Below, one piece after another: positions 56,490 through 64,000 of a stretch of DNA of 64,000 nucleotides. Source of the stretch: an uncultured Prevotella sp. (GTDB lineage Bacteria > Bacteroidota > Bacteroidia > Bacteroidales > Bacteroidaceae); the NCBI GenBank assembly GCA_902491375.1, contig CABUHE010000001.1, positions 62,001 through 126,000 of the forward strand, in the 5' to 3' direction. The notes under the pieces were generated by a model. It made no database searches, was not told the origin of the DNA, and saw only the letters and a list, made by a program, of their open reading frames with translations. The position numbers were made by a program, and so were the translations under genes. How positions within the stretch are numbered: position 1 is the first letter of the stretch; each line of letters starts with the position of its first letter.

Positions 56490-58268
56490 ATGAGAAAGAT
56501 TATATATTCAGTCGTAGCGTTGCTTGCGCTATGGTCGTGCAACGATGACGACAACGTTACAGCAAAGCCCGGTGTGGACATTACAGGCGAAGTTACCGAC
56601 GTGGTGACGGTTTGCGCCGACCTTACTGTAAACCTCTCTACCGACAAGGCTTGCTATAAGCCCGGCGAGACAGTTACATTCACTGCAACCGGCGACATTC
56701 CCGCTGGAGCCAAGGTGCGCTACCGCACTCAGGCAGAGGTGGTGGACGAGCAGCCTGTAAGCGGCGGCTCATGGACATGGACAGCACCGGCAACAGACTT
56801 CACCGGCTATCTTGCCGATGTCTATACAACCGGCGCTGACGGCACCGAGACCGTACTCGGAACAATAGGTGTCGACGTATCGAGCGACTGGACACGTTTT
56901 CCGCGATACGGCTTTGTGGCAACGTTCGACCAGTCAAAGACTGTCGACGGCGTGATTGAGGACGAAATGGCATATCTCAACCGCTGCCACATCAACGGAA
57001 TGCAGTTTCAGGACTGGCACAACAAGCACCACTGGCCGCTCGGCGGCACGCGCGAGAACCTTGACGAGGTGTATAAGGACATTGCCAACCGCGACGTCTA
57101 CACATCGGTTGTCAAGAAATACATCGACGTGCAGCACTCTTACGGCATGAAGTCGATGTTCTACAACCTTTGTTTCGGAGCCCTTTCTGACGCCGCAGCC
57201 GATGGTGTTAAGGAGGAATGGTACCTGTTCAAGGACACCAAGCATACCACAAAGGACAAGCATGACCTGCCCGACTCTTGGAAGAGCGACATCTATCTGG
57301 TTGACCCTTCAAACAAAGAATGGCAGAAATACATAGGCGAAAGAAACGACGACGTGTATGCCAACTTTGATTTTGACGGCTATCAGATTGATCAGCTTGG
57401 CGATCGTGGCAGTCTGTATACTTACGACGGAGGTAAGGCAAACCTGCAACTTGGCTATGGCTCATTCATAAACGCCATGAAGGAACGTCACCCCGACAAA
57501 CGTCTTGTAATGAACGCGGTAAGCAGCTTCGGCACTTACTCGATAGCTAAGACCGGCAAGGTTGACTTCCTCTACAATGAGCTTTGGGACAGCGAGAGCT
57601 CTTTCAGCTCACTGCGCGACGTAATCCATAACAATGAGCAATACAGTCAGGGCAAGTTGCAGACAGTTTTTGCTGCCTATATGGATTACAGCAAGGAGCA
57701 GGGAGAGTTCAACACTCCGGGCGTTTTGCTTACAGATGCCGTGATGTTCGCCCTCGGCGGCGCTCATCTTGAGCTCGGCGACCACATGCTCTGCCGTGAG
57801 TATTTCCCGAACAACAGTCTTGCCATGAGCGCAGAGTTGAAGGATGCCATCGTAAGATACTATGATTTCATGACGGCATACCAGAATCTGCTGCGTGGCG
57901 GAGGTGAGGAAACTGATGCCGATGTATCTTCAACGTCAGGTGTTACGGTAGGTGCATGGCCGCCGGCACTCGGCAGCGTGGCATCGTTCGCACGTCAGGT
58001 AGGCGACAAGAAGGTTGTTCATCTGCTCAATTTCGTCAATGCCGACAATCTCAGTTGGCGCGACATGCAGGGTACAATGCCTGAGCCTGAACTCATCGAA
58101 GGACTGTCTCTGCGTATGAAGGCTGACAAGAAGGTCAACAGGATATGGGTGGCAACACCTGACGCACTTGGCGGAGCAGTGCAGGAACTGCCCTTTAAGC
58201 AGGCAGGCGGAGAGGTAACATTCACTGTGCCTACGCTGAAATATTGGACAATGATAGTAGTAGAATAA
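56490..58268 (+). CDS. GH66 endo-dextranase, surface lipoprotein
   Basis: A 592-residue lipoprotein (lipobox LWSC, Cys 17, followed by acidic NDDDN). An N-terminal Ig-like domain (about 45-130) precedes the GH66 TIM barrel starting YGFVATFD near residue 139. The nucleophile region FDFDGYQIDQLGDRGS places the catalytic aspartate at 301, and the acid/base region LYNELWDSES puts the glutamate at 364; the order and 63-residue distance are as in dextranases. A C-terminal beta-sandwich closes the protein (AGGEVTFTVPTLKYWTMIVVE). GH66 also contains cycloisomaltooligosaccharide glucanotransferases, but the extra CBM insertion of those is absent. It would cut dextran at the cell surface and start the pathway. 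Confidence 0.93.
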   Translation: MRKIIYSVVALLALWSCNDDDNVTAKPGVDITGEVTDVVTVCADLTVNLSTDKACYKPGETVTFTATGDIPAGAKVRYRTQAEVVDEQPVSGGSWTWTAPATDFTGYLADVYTTGADGTETVLGTIGVDVSSDWTRFPRYGFVATFDQSKTVDGVIEDEMAYLNRCHINGMQFQDWHNKHHWPLGGTRENLDEVYKDIANRDVYTSVVKKYIDVQHSYGMKSMFYNLCFGALSDAAADGVKEEWYLFKDTKHTTKDKHDLPDSWKSDIYLVDPSNKEWQKYIGERNDDVYANFDFDGYQIDQLGDRGSLYTYDGGKANLQLGYGSFINAMKERHPDKRLVMNAVSSFGTYSIAKTGKVDFLYNELWDSESSFSSLRDVIHNNEQYSQGKLQTVFAAYMDYSKEQGEFNTPGVLLTDAVMFALGGAHLELGDHMLCREYFPNNSLAMSAELKDAIVRYYDFMTAYQNLLRGGGEETDADVSSTSGVTVGAWPPALGSVASFARQVGDKKVVHLLNFVNADNLSWRDMQGTMPEPELIEGLSLRMKADKKVNRIWVATPDALGGAVQELPFKQAGGEVTFTVPTLKYWTMIVVE

Positions 58269-58292
58269 ATTTACATCAGTAAAGACTGATTT

Positions 58293-58380
58293 TCAAAAGA
58301 CCGCCTTTTGCATTGCGAAAGACGGTCTTTTAGTGTCTAAAAGGTGCCCTTTTACAGCCTGAAAGGACACCTTTTGGAAA
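58293..58380. repeat. 22-base palindromic repeat array H (4 units)
   Basis: CTTT cores at 58305, 58327, 58349 and 58371, exactly 22 bases apart, starting 25 bases after the GH66 stop. Units 1-2 are reverse complements over 18 bases with two mismatches, and units 3-4 over 17 bases with three. As an RNA it would form two adjacent strong hairpins. Confidence 0.87.
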
Positions 58381-58499
58381 CGTAAAGAAAATGATTTTTG
58401 CATTTACATGTTTCATGTGCATCTTCGTGTTGCATGATACGTACATCTGTTTATTGTCGTGTTAAGGTAAAAATCTAGCCTAGGTTAGGCTCAAATGGC

Positions 58500-58560
58500 T
58501 TGTCAAATCAAAAAACTTCGATTTTCATTTTGTTTTGCTTCTGCCTTTTTTTATCTTTGC
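58500..58560 (+). promoter_or_regulatory. Promoter of the AraC-type regulator gene inside a diverged promoter cassette
   Basis: TTTG (58529-58532), 19 bases, TATCTTTG (58552-58559). The flanking AATCAAAAAACTTCG, TTTTCATTT and GCTTCTGCC blocks match, in the same order, the cassette at 7280-7450, so this is a third, single copy of that family. Upstream, 58475-58490 has a short palindrome (AGCCTA/TAGGCT). The leader to the ATG at 58694 is about 125 bases. Confidence 0.75.
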
Positions 58561-58693
58561 ATTAAGTAGCAGGTATAACAGGCACAAGTTTAACTTAAAA
58601 TATCAATTCACTAAAGTGATGTTCTTGCTGCCAGCATGTTGCTGCACCTTGACATAATAACACAAACCGTGGGAAAGCTATCCCTATGCTAAA

Positions 58694-60421
58694 ATGATAA
58701 AACACGTAATTTTATTATTTATCTTCATGTTGTCATTGTTGGCGCAGACTGTATCTGCAGCAGACAAGACGCAATACTCATGGCTTGTACAAAAAGTCGA
58801 CGGAATGTTGCCGGCAAAGGTTATAGAGTTGGCTGACAAATATGAAAAACAGAATAAGCATGGTGAGGCGTTGGTGCTTTACGCTGTTGCTTATGGCCGC
58901 TTTAAGGACAATATGGATGATGACAGCAAGAATCTTTGTGCTATGGCAAGACTGAAAGCCGGTAAGGTCTATTATGATATGGCAGACTATGTAAAAGCTC
59001 TTGACGAGTTTATATATGGTGTGAAGATAAGCGAGCAGTGCGCTACACCAAAGCATGCTGCCCGCTTATATAATTATATAGGAAATGTGTATTGTATTTT
59101 CTTTGATTGGGAGAAGGGCATTGACTATTACCATAAAGCTTACAAACTATGTAAGAACACCTCTGACTGTAAGGTGGAACATGATATTCTGGTGAACATG
59201 ACAGGCATATACACCTTCTTGAAAGACTTGCCAAATGCCAGGAAATATTATAAACTGTCTGAGCAAACCAAAGATCCGGATGACCCGGAAGACATTTTCA
59301 TGAGTGGATATACAAAAAGTCTGATACAGATATATGAAGGTGAGGCTGTACAGGGAATATTATGTCTGAAGTCTCTTGCAAGCTATGCTGTCAAAAAACG
59401 GCTGGATCCGAAATATCAATGTTTCGCTTACCAGGAAATATATGGCGCGTACGGTCAGCTGGGCTTGTCTGATTCTACGTTGAAATATATGAACTTATGT
59501 GATGTCATGTCCCGCCGTTACAATTTGCAGCATACTTTCGCCACCACGTTGAAAAATCTCTCAGAATTCTATGAAGATAATGGAGATGTTGTCAAATCTA
59601 ATTTTTATAAATCGCGTTATCTTGACATAATGGATTCAATTTATAATACACGTGAATTTGATGCAGCTAAAAATACACTGTTTACTTACGAAGTAGAGAA
59701 GACAACGCGTGAGATATCAGATTTAAACATGCGTGAAGAACAACGTTTGCAGACAATACGCTTACAGCGTGTGGTCACATGTGCGGCATTGGTTGTAGCC
59801 ATTGTCACAATGATATTTCTTGTTGTTGTGTGGCGTCAGAAGATTCGTCTGCATCGTAGTTATGCAGATCTTTATTCTGTAAACCGCAATTTTGTAGATA
59901 CACAGGAACAGCTGATAAACCGCCTGCGTCAGGCTGATAAGGCCATTAAGGCAAAAGATGAGGAAATCGCAGCCATGAAATCACGGAGTGAGGAGCTCTG
60001 TTCTACGGTCGGAGACCAGCACAGTGAACAGACAAAATATCAAAAAAGTGGACTTGCCGGAGAACAGGCACAGGCTCTTGCAGACGCCATACGTAACGTT
60101 ATGGAGAATACAACGGAATATTGTAACGTGAACTTCTCGCTGGCAATGTTGGCCGAAATAGTCGGCTCAAATAGTAAATATGTGTCTCAGGTTATAAATG
60201 ACATGTTCCATAAAAGTTTTAATGATTATGTAAATCCATACCGTATCCACCTGGCTTGTGCTCGTTTCGCAGATACGGAACATTACGGACATCTTACAAT
60301 GAAGGCAGTAGCCGAAAGCGTAGGCTTTAAGTCTTACTCTTCGTTTGTTAGCGTTTTCAGAAAAGTTACCGGCATAACACCGTCATTGTATCAGAACATG
60401 GCTTTAAAAGACAAAAACTGA
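58694..60421 (+). CDS. TPR sensor with membrane helix and AraC-type DNA-binding domain
   Basis: A 575-residue regulator. A signal peptide (to about VSAADK) and periplasmic TPR helices (about 30-340) come first, then one membrane helix (near 358-378), a coiled coil (about 385-440) and a cytoplasmic AraC/XylS domain over the last 110 residues. Its first helix-turn-helix is FSLAMLAEIVGSNSKYVSQVIND, its second MKAVAESVGFKSYSSFVSVFRKVTGITPSLYQ. It is a one-component membrane regulator like other Bacteroidota PUL regulators. It lies directly behind the GH66 gene and may control the dextran-type PUL together with the DUF6377 protein, or the gene that follows; that is inference. Confidence 0.9.
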   Translation: MIKHVILLFIFMLSLLAQTVSAADKTQYSWLVQKVDGMLPAKVIELADKYEKQNKHGEALVLYAVAYGRFKDNMDDDSKNLCAMARLKAGKVYYDMADYVKALDEFIYGVKISEQCATPKHAARLYNYIGNVYCIFFDWEKGIDYYHKAYKLCKNTSDCKVEHDILVNMTGIYTFLKDLPNARKYYKLSEQTKDPDDPEDIFMSGYTKSLIQIYEGEAVQGILCLKSLASYAVKKRLDPKYQCFAYQEIYGAYGQLGLSDSTLKYMNLCDVMSRRYNLQHTFATTLKNLSEFYEDNGDVVKSNFYKSRYLDIMDSIYNTREFDAAKNTLFTYEVEKTTREISDLNMREEQRLQTIRLQRVVTCAALVVAIVTMIFLVVVWRQKIRLHRSYADLYSVNRNFVDTQEQLINRLRQADKAIKAKDEEIAAMKSRSEELCSTVGDQHSEQTKYQKSGLAGEQAQALADAIRNVMENTTEYCNVNFSLAMLAEIVGSNSKYVSQVINDMFHKSFNDYVNPYRIHLACARFADTEHYGHLTMKAVAESVGFKSYSSFVSVFRKVTGITPSLYQNMALKDKN

Positions 60422-60530
60422 AAGTATACTGTTTTATGCTTTATTTTACGTCAATTGGTTGTGAAACCCTGATAAAATAACATTAAACATCTTTCTTTTA
60501 CTTCGAATTCATGTATTCGAAGCATCTCAT

Positions 60531-60562
60531 TTTGCAAAAAAATAATATTGTTCCTATTTTTG
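60531..60562 (+). promoter_or_regulatory. Promoter of the adhesin-like gene
   Basis: TTTG (60531-60534), 20 bases, TATTTTTG (60555-60562), 38 bases before the ATG at 60601. It supports this start over the longer open frame upstream. Confidence 0.8.
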
Positions 60563-60600
60563 CCAATGTTAAGTTGATAATTAACCAAATTTATTTTATT

Positions 60601-63600
60601 ATGAAAAAAACTTTATTTATATTGGCAATTGCATTTATGACTCTTGCAGAGAGTGCATGGGCAGATAAAGGTTTTAAAACCTTACAGGAACAGACTTTGT
60701 GTAAGGCAGTTTCACCAAGTGGCCGCTATGTAGTAGGAGTAAATCCTAATTATAGTGTGGATGGCTCGTATTCCGTGAGTTTTTTGTATGATACAAATAA
60801 TGGTGAAATCCAATGGCTTACAGAGTTTGATGAGAATGATTTTAGTAAAGGAGGAGATTTCAGTGCCGTAACAGATGATGGTGTGATTTGCGGAACTACG
60901 AAAGATCCTGATTTGCTTATTACATTCTCAGACATTTTTGGAACGGATACACGTCCTGCCAATTCTGCTGCCATATGGAAGAATGGTAAGGCGACGCTTC
61001 TTTATTACGGTGATTATGATACCTCAAAATTCGAGTATTTAGGTGATGGCTCCCAGGCTGTGGGATTGTCGGCTGACGGAAAGAAAGTTTTAGGGTATGT
61101 AAGTACGGGTAATTATACATCTTTCTATCCGTGTGTTTGGATAGAAGAGCAGGATGATACATGGAAATGTAATTGGCTTCCTTTACCGGAGCAGATCAGG
61201 AGCTGCCGACCTTATTTCATTTCTGCAGATGGTAATACAGCCGTAGGAATAACTTCTGATATGGATAATAAAAATCACGTAATAATATGGCAAGATGATA
61301 AATACACAGAAATTGACGAAAAAGCTGTTGGGTGGGATGTTGATAATTATGCTCAAATGAGTATACTTAGTATGAGCCCTAATGGTGAGTTTTTTGTCAT
61401 AAAGAGAAGTATGCAAATATACATTTATGATGTGAAAAATGGTGAGTTGCGTAAAGTTACTTCTATAGACGGAACAGATGAAGGGATGAATGTAAGTCAG
61501 GCAGGTATTGATAACAAAGGCAATATGGTTGCAGCTATAAGTTATGGTTCTGTATTCTTTGGGGATGAAGTGTATAACCGTCCGTTCTGGTATTCGTTTA
61601 AGGATGATCGTAATTTTGATTTTACGTATTATATGCAACTCTTTGCTGATGGAGTTGTGCCGGATTTTACTTTTGATTATGGAGAAAAATCGCAAGCCTC
61701 GCCTGTTGCCATATCTTCAGATGGAAGTACAATAGTAGGCAATGTTGATGTATACATTGTTGTAGGTCAAAAACCGAAGTGTTGGATACTTAAGTCAGAA
61801 CCGTGTGATGTTTCTATACCAGCCACTCCGGAAGGATTGAAAGCCAAGTCTGAGGCACTTGGTCAGGTTGAACTTTCATGGATAAAGGACGTTAGTGAAT
61901 ATAGTGATCTTGAACTTCATTCATATAAAATTTATCGCGACGGAATTCTGGTTGATGAGGTTTCTGCGGATAAGCCTGCAGCAATAACTGAAAACAATGT
62001 TCCTGCCGGTCATCCTGGATATTCGGTTGAGGCAATATTTGAAAGAAATACAGGAGGTGTTATGGTTTCTCCAAGGTCAAATGTATTGAAGGTCGGAGTA
62101 CCGGGTACATATAGTATGCCGTTATTTGATGATTTTACTACAGGAACATTGGAAACGAATTTTTGGGAAGTTGAGAGTGATTATGGAGATATTCAGGATG
62201 CATCATGGGGCGTTATGAAAGATTACGGTCTTATTGGAAGCAGCTTATATTATACGGTCTTTTCTTTGCAGCCATATTCGGCAAGCATAGTTTCAAGACC
62301 TGTTGATGCTACAAACGAAAATACTGTAAAAGTTTCATTTTTCATGTTGTATTCTCTTCTGAATTCTTCAGATTGGGATGTTGATAAAGATTCGCTTAGT
62401 TTTGATATATCGACAGATTTTGGTGATACATGGAAAGAAATCAGAACTTGGTCTATAGGGGAATTTGCAGAATCTAATACTTATAATGTTTTAAGTACGG
62501 ACATATCATCGGATGTAGCAGGAAAACTTTTTAAAATACGGTTCAGGAAACACGGTCAAGGTGCTGCACAGTATCAGATGTTTATTGATAATATCAGAAT
62601 AGATACAGGTGAATCTGAAATGCAAGCACCAACAGGACTTACCGGAATGCTTGATAAAGATGGCAAATCGTTAAATTTGATGTGGCATAATCTATCGGGT
62701 GCATACCAGATAAACTATATAAATGATCCGTCATTCTCTACAAAGTACACTATCGGAAATGAAGGTAGGGAACTTATAGCTGCTAATGTCTTTGAACCAA
62801 ATGATTTAAGCGCGTATGATGGTAAATACCTAAGTGCTGTGTCAACAACGCTTAATTATTATACTGATGGACAGACTGAAGAAAATATGCATGCTTCTAT
62901 TGTTGTATTTGAGGATGGAGTACTGGTCCGTGAGCAAGAGATAAAGGATATGGTATACAACGAAGAGTTTATTATTCCACTTGATGAGCCTCTGGTCGTT
63001 GATGCGTCGAAAGAATTAAGAATAGGAATAAAGATATTTGATTATAATGCAGATCAACTTCCTTTGCTTTATATTCTTAGTGATAAGTTTGTTGCAGGAA
63101 AGAGTGACGTGTATTCGGAAGATAATGGAGTTACATGGAAGAAGATTTCCGACTTTTATAACGAACAGGGCTTGCCGGAACAAGGTAAATGCTGTTGGAA
63201 TATAACAGGTTGTATTACAGACATTCCGGAAATAACACCTATAAATGAGAATAATGTGTTCTCATACAATATTTTTAGGGATGGAATACAGTTAAATAAA
63301 TCTGTAATAGATAGATTACAGACTCGTTTTACAGATCCTGATCCGTCTGTGAATGCATGTTATCAGGTTGTTGCTTATAATTATGATGGTACATATTCTG
63401 ATTATTCAGAACAATTTTGTCTCGATGATCTTACTGATGTAAAGCGTATTATTGCTGATAATATTGAGATAACTCGTAATAATGGGGATAATTTCATTAC
63501 AATTAGCGGTAACTTTGACAGTGCTGATTTAATAAGTGTTAATGGTATGTGCGTGTCGCGTTCCAATGGTAATAAATTACCACTTGATGGAATAGGCAAT

Positions 63601-63669
63601 GGTCTATATATTCTCAGAATAAGTGCAGGCGGTAAGATTTATACTCAAAAAATGATAGTAAACAATTGA
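60601..63669 (+). CDS. Large secreted adhesin-like protein with propeller, FnIII and jelly-roll domains
   Basis: A 1022-residue exported protein (signal peptide MKKTLFILAIAFMTLAESAWA). Residues about 22-400 look like a beta-propeller, with repeated (S/A)xDG turns (SADGKKVLGY, SADGNTAVGI, SSDGSTIVGN). A fibronectin-III-like domain follows at about 410-500. A jelly-roll resembling the cleaved-adhesin family spans about 506-670 (PLFDDFTTGTLETNFWEV...FKIRFRKHG..QMFIDNIRID). A second set of such domains comes after, and a sorting-like tail ends GLYILRISAGGKIYTQKMIVNN. The gene is much richer in A/T than the rest of the window: bases 61381-61440 hold only 15 G or C. It may be an acquired cell-surface or matrix-binding protein. 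The start at 60601 is chosen over 60511 because the promoter lies between them. Confidence 0.82.
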   Translation: MKKTLFILAIAFMTLAESAWADKGFKTLQEQTLCKAVSPSGRYVVGVNPNYSVDGSYSVSFLYDTNNGEIQWLTEFDENDFSKGGDFSAVTDDGVICGTTKDPDLLITFSDIFGTDTRPANSAAIWKNGKATLLYYGDYDTSKFEYLGDGSQAVGLSADGKKVLGYVSTGNYTSFYPCVWIEEQDDTWKCNWLPLPEQIRSCRPYFISADGNTAVGITSDMDNKNHVIIWQDDKYTEIDEKAVGWDVDNYAQMSILSMSPNGEFFVIKRSMQIYIYDVKNGELRKVTSIDGTDEGMNVSQAGIDNKGNMVAAISYGSVFFGDEVYNRPFWYSFKDDRNFDFTYYMQLFADGVVPDFTFDYGEKSQASPVAISSDGSTIVGNVDVYIVVGQKPKCWILKSEPCDVSIPATPEGLKAKSEALGQVELSWIKDVSEYSDLELHSYKIYRDGILVDEVSADKPAAITENNVPAGHPGYSVEAIFERNTGGVMVSPRSNVLKVGVPGTYSMPLFDDFTTGTLETNFWEVESDYGDIQDASWGVMKDYGLIGSSLYYTVFSLQPYSASIVSRPVDATNENTVKVSFFMLYSLLNSSDWDVDKDSLSFDISTDFGDTWKEIRTWSIGEFAESNTYNVLSTDISSDVAGKLFKIRFRKHGQGAAQYQMFIDNIRIDTGESEMQAPTGLTGMLDKDGKSLNLMWHNLSGAYQINYINDPSFSTKYTIGNEGRELIAANVFEPNDLSAYDGKYLSAVSTTLNYYTDGQTEENMHASIVVFEDGVLVREQEIKDMVYNEEFIIPLDEPLVVDASKELRIGIKIFDYNADQLPLLYILSDKFVAGKSDVYSEDNGVTWKKISDFYNEQGLPEQGKCCWNITGCITDIPEITPINENNVFSYNIFRDGIQLNKSVIDRLQTRFTDPDPSVNACYQVVAYNYDGTYSDYSEQFCLDDLTDVKRIIADNIEITRNNGDNFITISGNFDSADLISVNGMCVSRSNGNKLPLDGIGNGLYILRISAGGKIYTQKMIVNN

Positions 63670-63709
63670 AAGCGATAATTGTAACTTGATATAAGTTTTT
63701 CTTTAACGA

Positions 63710-63746
63710 TTAAGGCGGTCTAAATATACAGATCGCCTTAATTTTC
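63710..63746 (+). terminator. Intrinsic terminator of the adhesin-like gene
   Basis: TTAAGGCGGTC (63710-63720) pairs with GATCGCCTTAA (63731-63741), with one G-T pair, followed by TTTTC. Confidence 0.8.
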
Positions 63747-63964
63747 ATATACTAATTAAATTAGTAAAGTTATTTTTCTAGCTCTGATAGTATTTTTATT
63801 ACACAATTTATTTTTATGGTTCTAATCTTAACATTTCGTGGGTTTGGTTATCAAAAGATGAGGTATAATTAAAAATGTTATCAGATTAGTCATGTTTTTA
63901 TTATCCATTGTTTACATATTATTGTGGATCTGAACTATTTGTTTAGTTTTTTTTATGTTATTTT

Positions 63965-63996
63965 TTTGTTCTGGTCGTCATTGTTTGCTAACTTTG
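63965..63996 (+). promoter_or_regulatory. Promoter pointing out of the right edge
   Basis: TTTG (63965-63968), 20 bases, TAACTTTG (63989-63996). The region 63747-63964 is AT-rich with no gene, so the promoter serves a gene beyond the window. Confidence 0.75.
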
Positions 63997-64000
63997 CAAA

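Noticed and set aside
60511..60600. Upstream extension of the adhesin-like gene
   Set aside because: A full promoter lies within this part, and the signal peptide starts at 60601.

Overview
The window looks like chromosomal DNA of a Bacteroidota bacterium of the order Bacteroidales, most likely Prevotella-like (an inference without a database search). It has two SusC/SusD polysaccharide utilisation loci (PULs), many Sec signal peptides and lipoboxes, promoters of the Bacteroidota type (TTTG, 18-20 bases, TAnnTTTG), few Shine-Dalgarno sites, and families such as DUF3332, WbqC, DUF6377 and GH97. I saw no tRNA, rRNA, CRISPR array, transposase or prophage gene.

Layout. 1-7061 is on the minus strand: topA-aroK-speA (speA runs off the left edge), a lipoprotein with an internal repeat, a two-DTG aspartyl protease-like protein and a secreted esterase. 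7280-11281 holds a Nudix hydrolase behind a duplicated promoter cassette, a zinc/cadmium-type P1B ATPase and a Fur-family regulator. 11324-15882 (minus) holds a DUF3332 lipoprotein and the row dapB, signal peptidase I, a second signal peptidase-like protein lacking both catalytic residues, and a WbqC-family protein. 16715-20579 is housekeeping: thioesterase, dprA, a dihydrouridine synthase, tcdA and an L-rhamnose mutarotase. 21074-31844 is a pectin-type PUL: SusC, SusD, an internally duplicated secreted protein and a 1281-residue pectinesterase/pectate lyase fusion. 32272-37259 is rimP-nusA-infB. 37432-45381 has a porin, a GATE-domain membrane protein, a very large alanine-rich coiled-coil lipoprotein, a small lipoprotein and a lipocalin. 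46133-60421 is a dextran-type PUL: DUF6377 regulator, GH97, SusC, SusD, SusE/F-like protein, GH66 dextranase and a membrane-anchored AraC-type regulator. 60601-63669 is an AT-rich, adhesin-like secreted protein.

How the genes work together. In the second PUL the surface GH66 lipoprotein would cut alpha-1,6-glucan, the SusE/F-like and SusD lipoproteins would bind the products, SusC would import them, and periplasmic GH97 would release glucose. The first PUL would do the same for methyl-esterified homogalacturonan, with demethylation and cleavage on one polypeptide.

The most unusual content is non-coding. Eight intergenic regions each carry an array of four (once five) units with an exact 22-base period. 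Every unit is a small imperfect palindrome, and neighbouring units are often reverse complements of each other, so whole arrays can fold into compound hairpins. A second family is an ~88-base cassette that contains a complete promoter. It occurs five times in tandem upstream of dapB, twice upstream of the Nudix gene and once, diverged, upstream of the AraC-type regulator. Further non-coding items are a perfect 34-bp palindrome at the lipocalin promoter, a 66-base hairpin at 45563-45628, a terminator-like hairpin at the start of the rimP-nusA-infB transcript, and an inverted-repeat insertion between nusA and infB.
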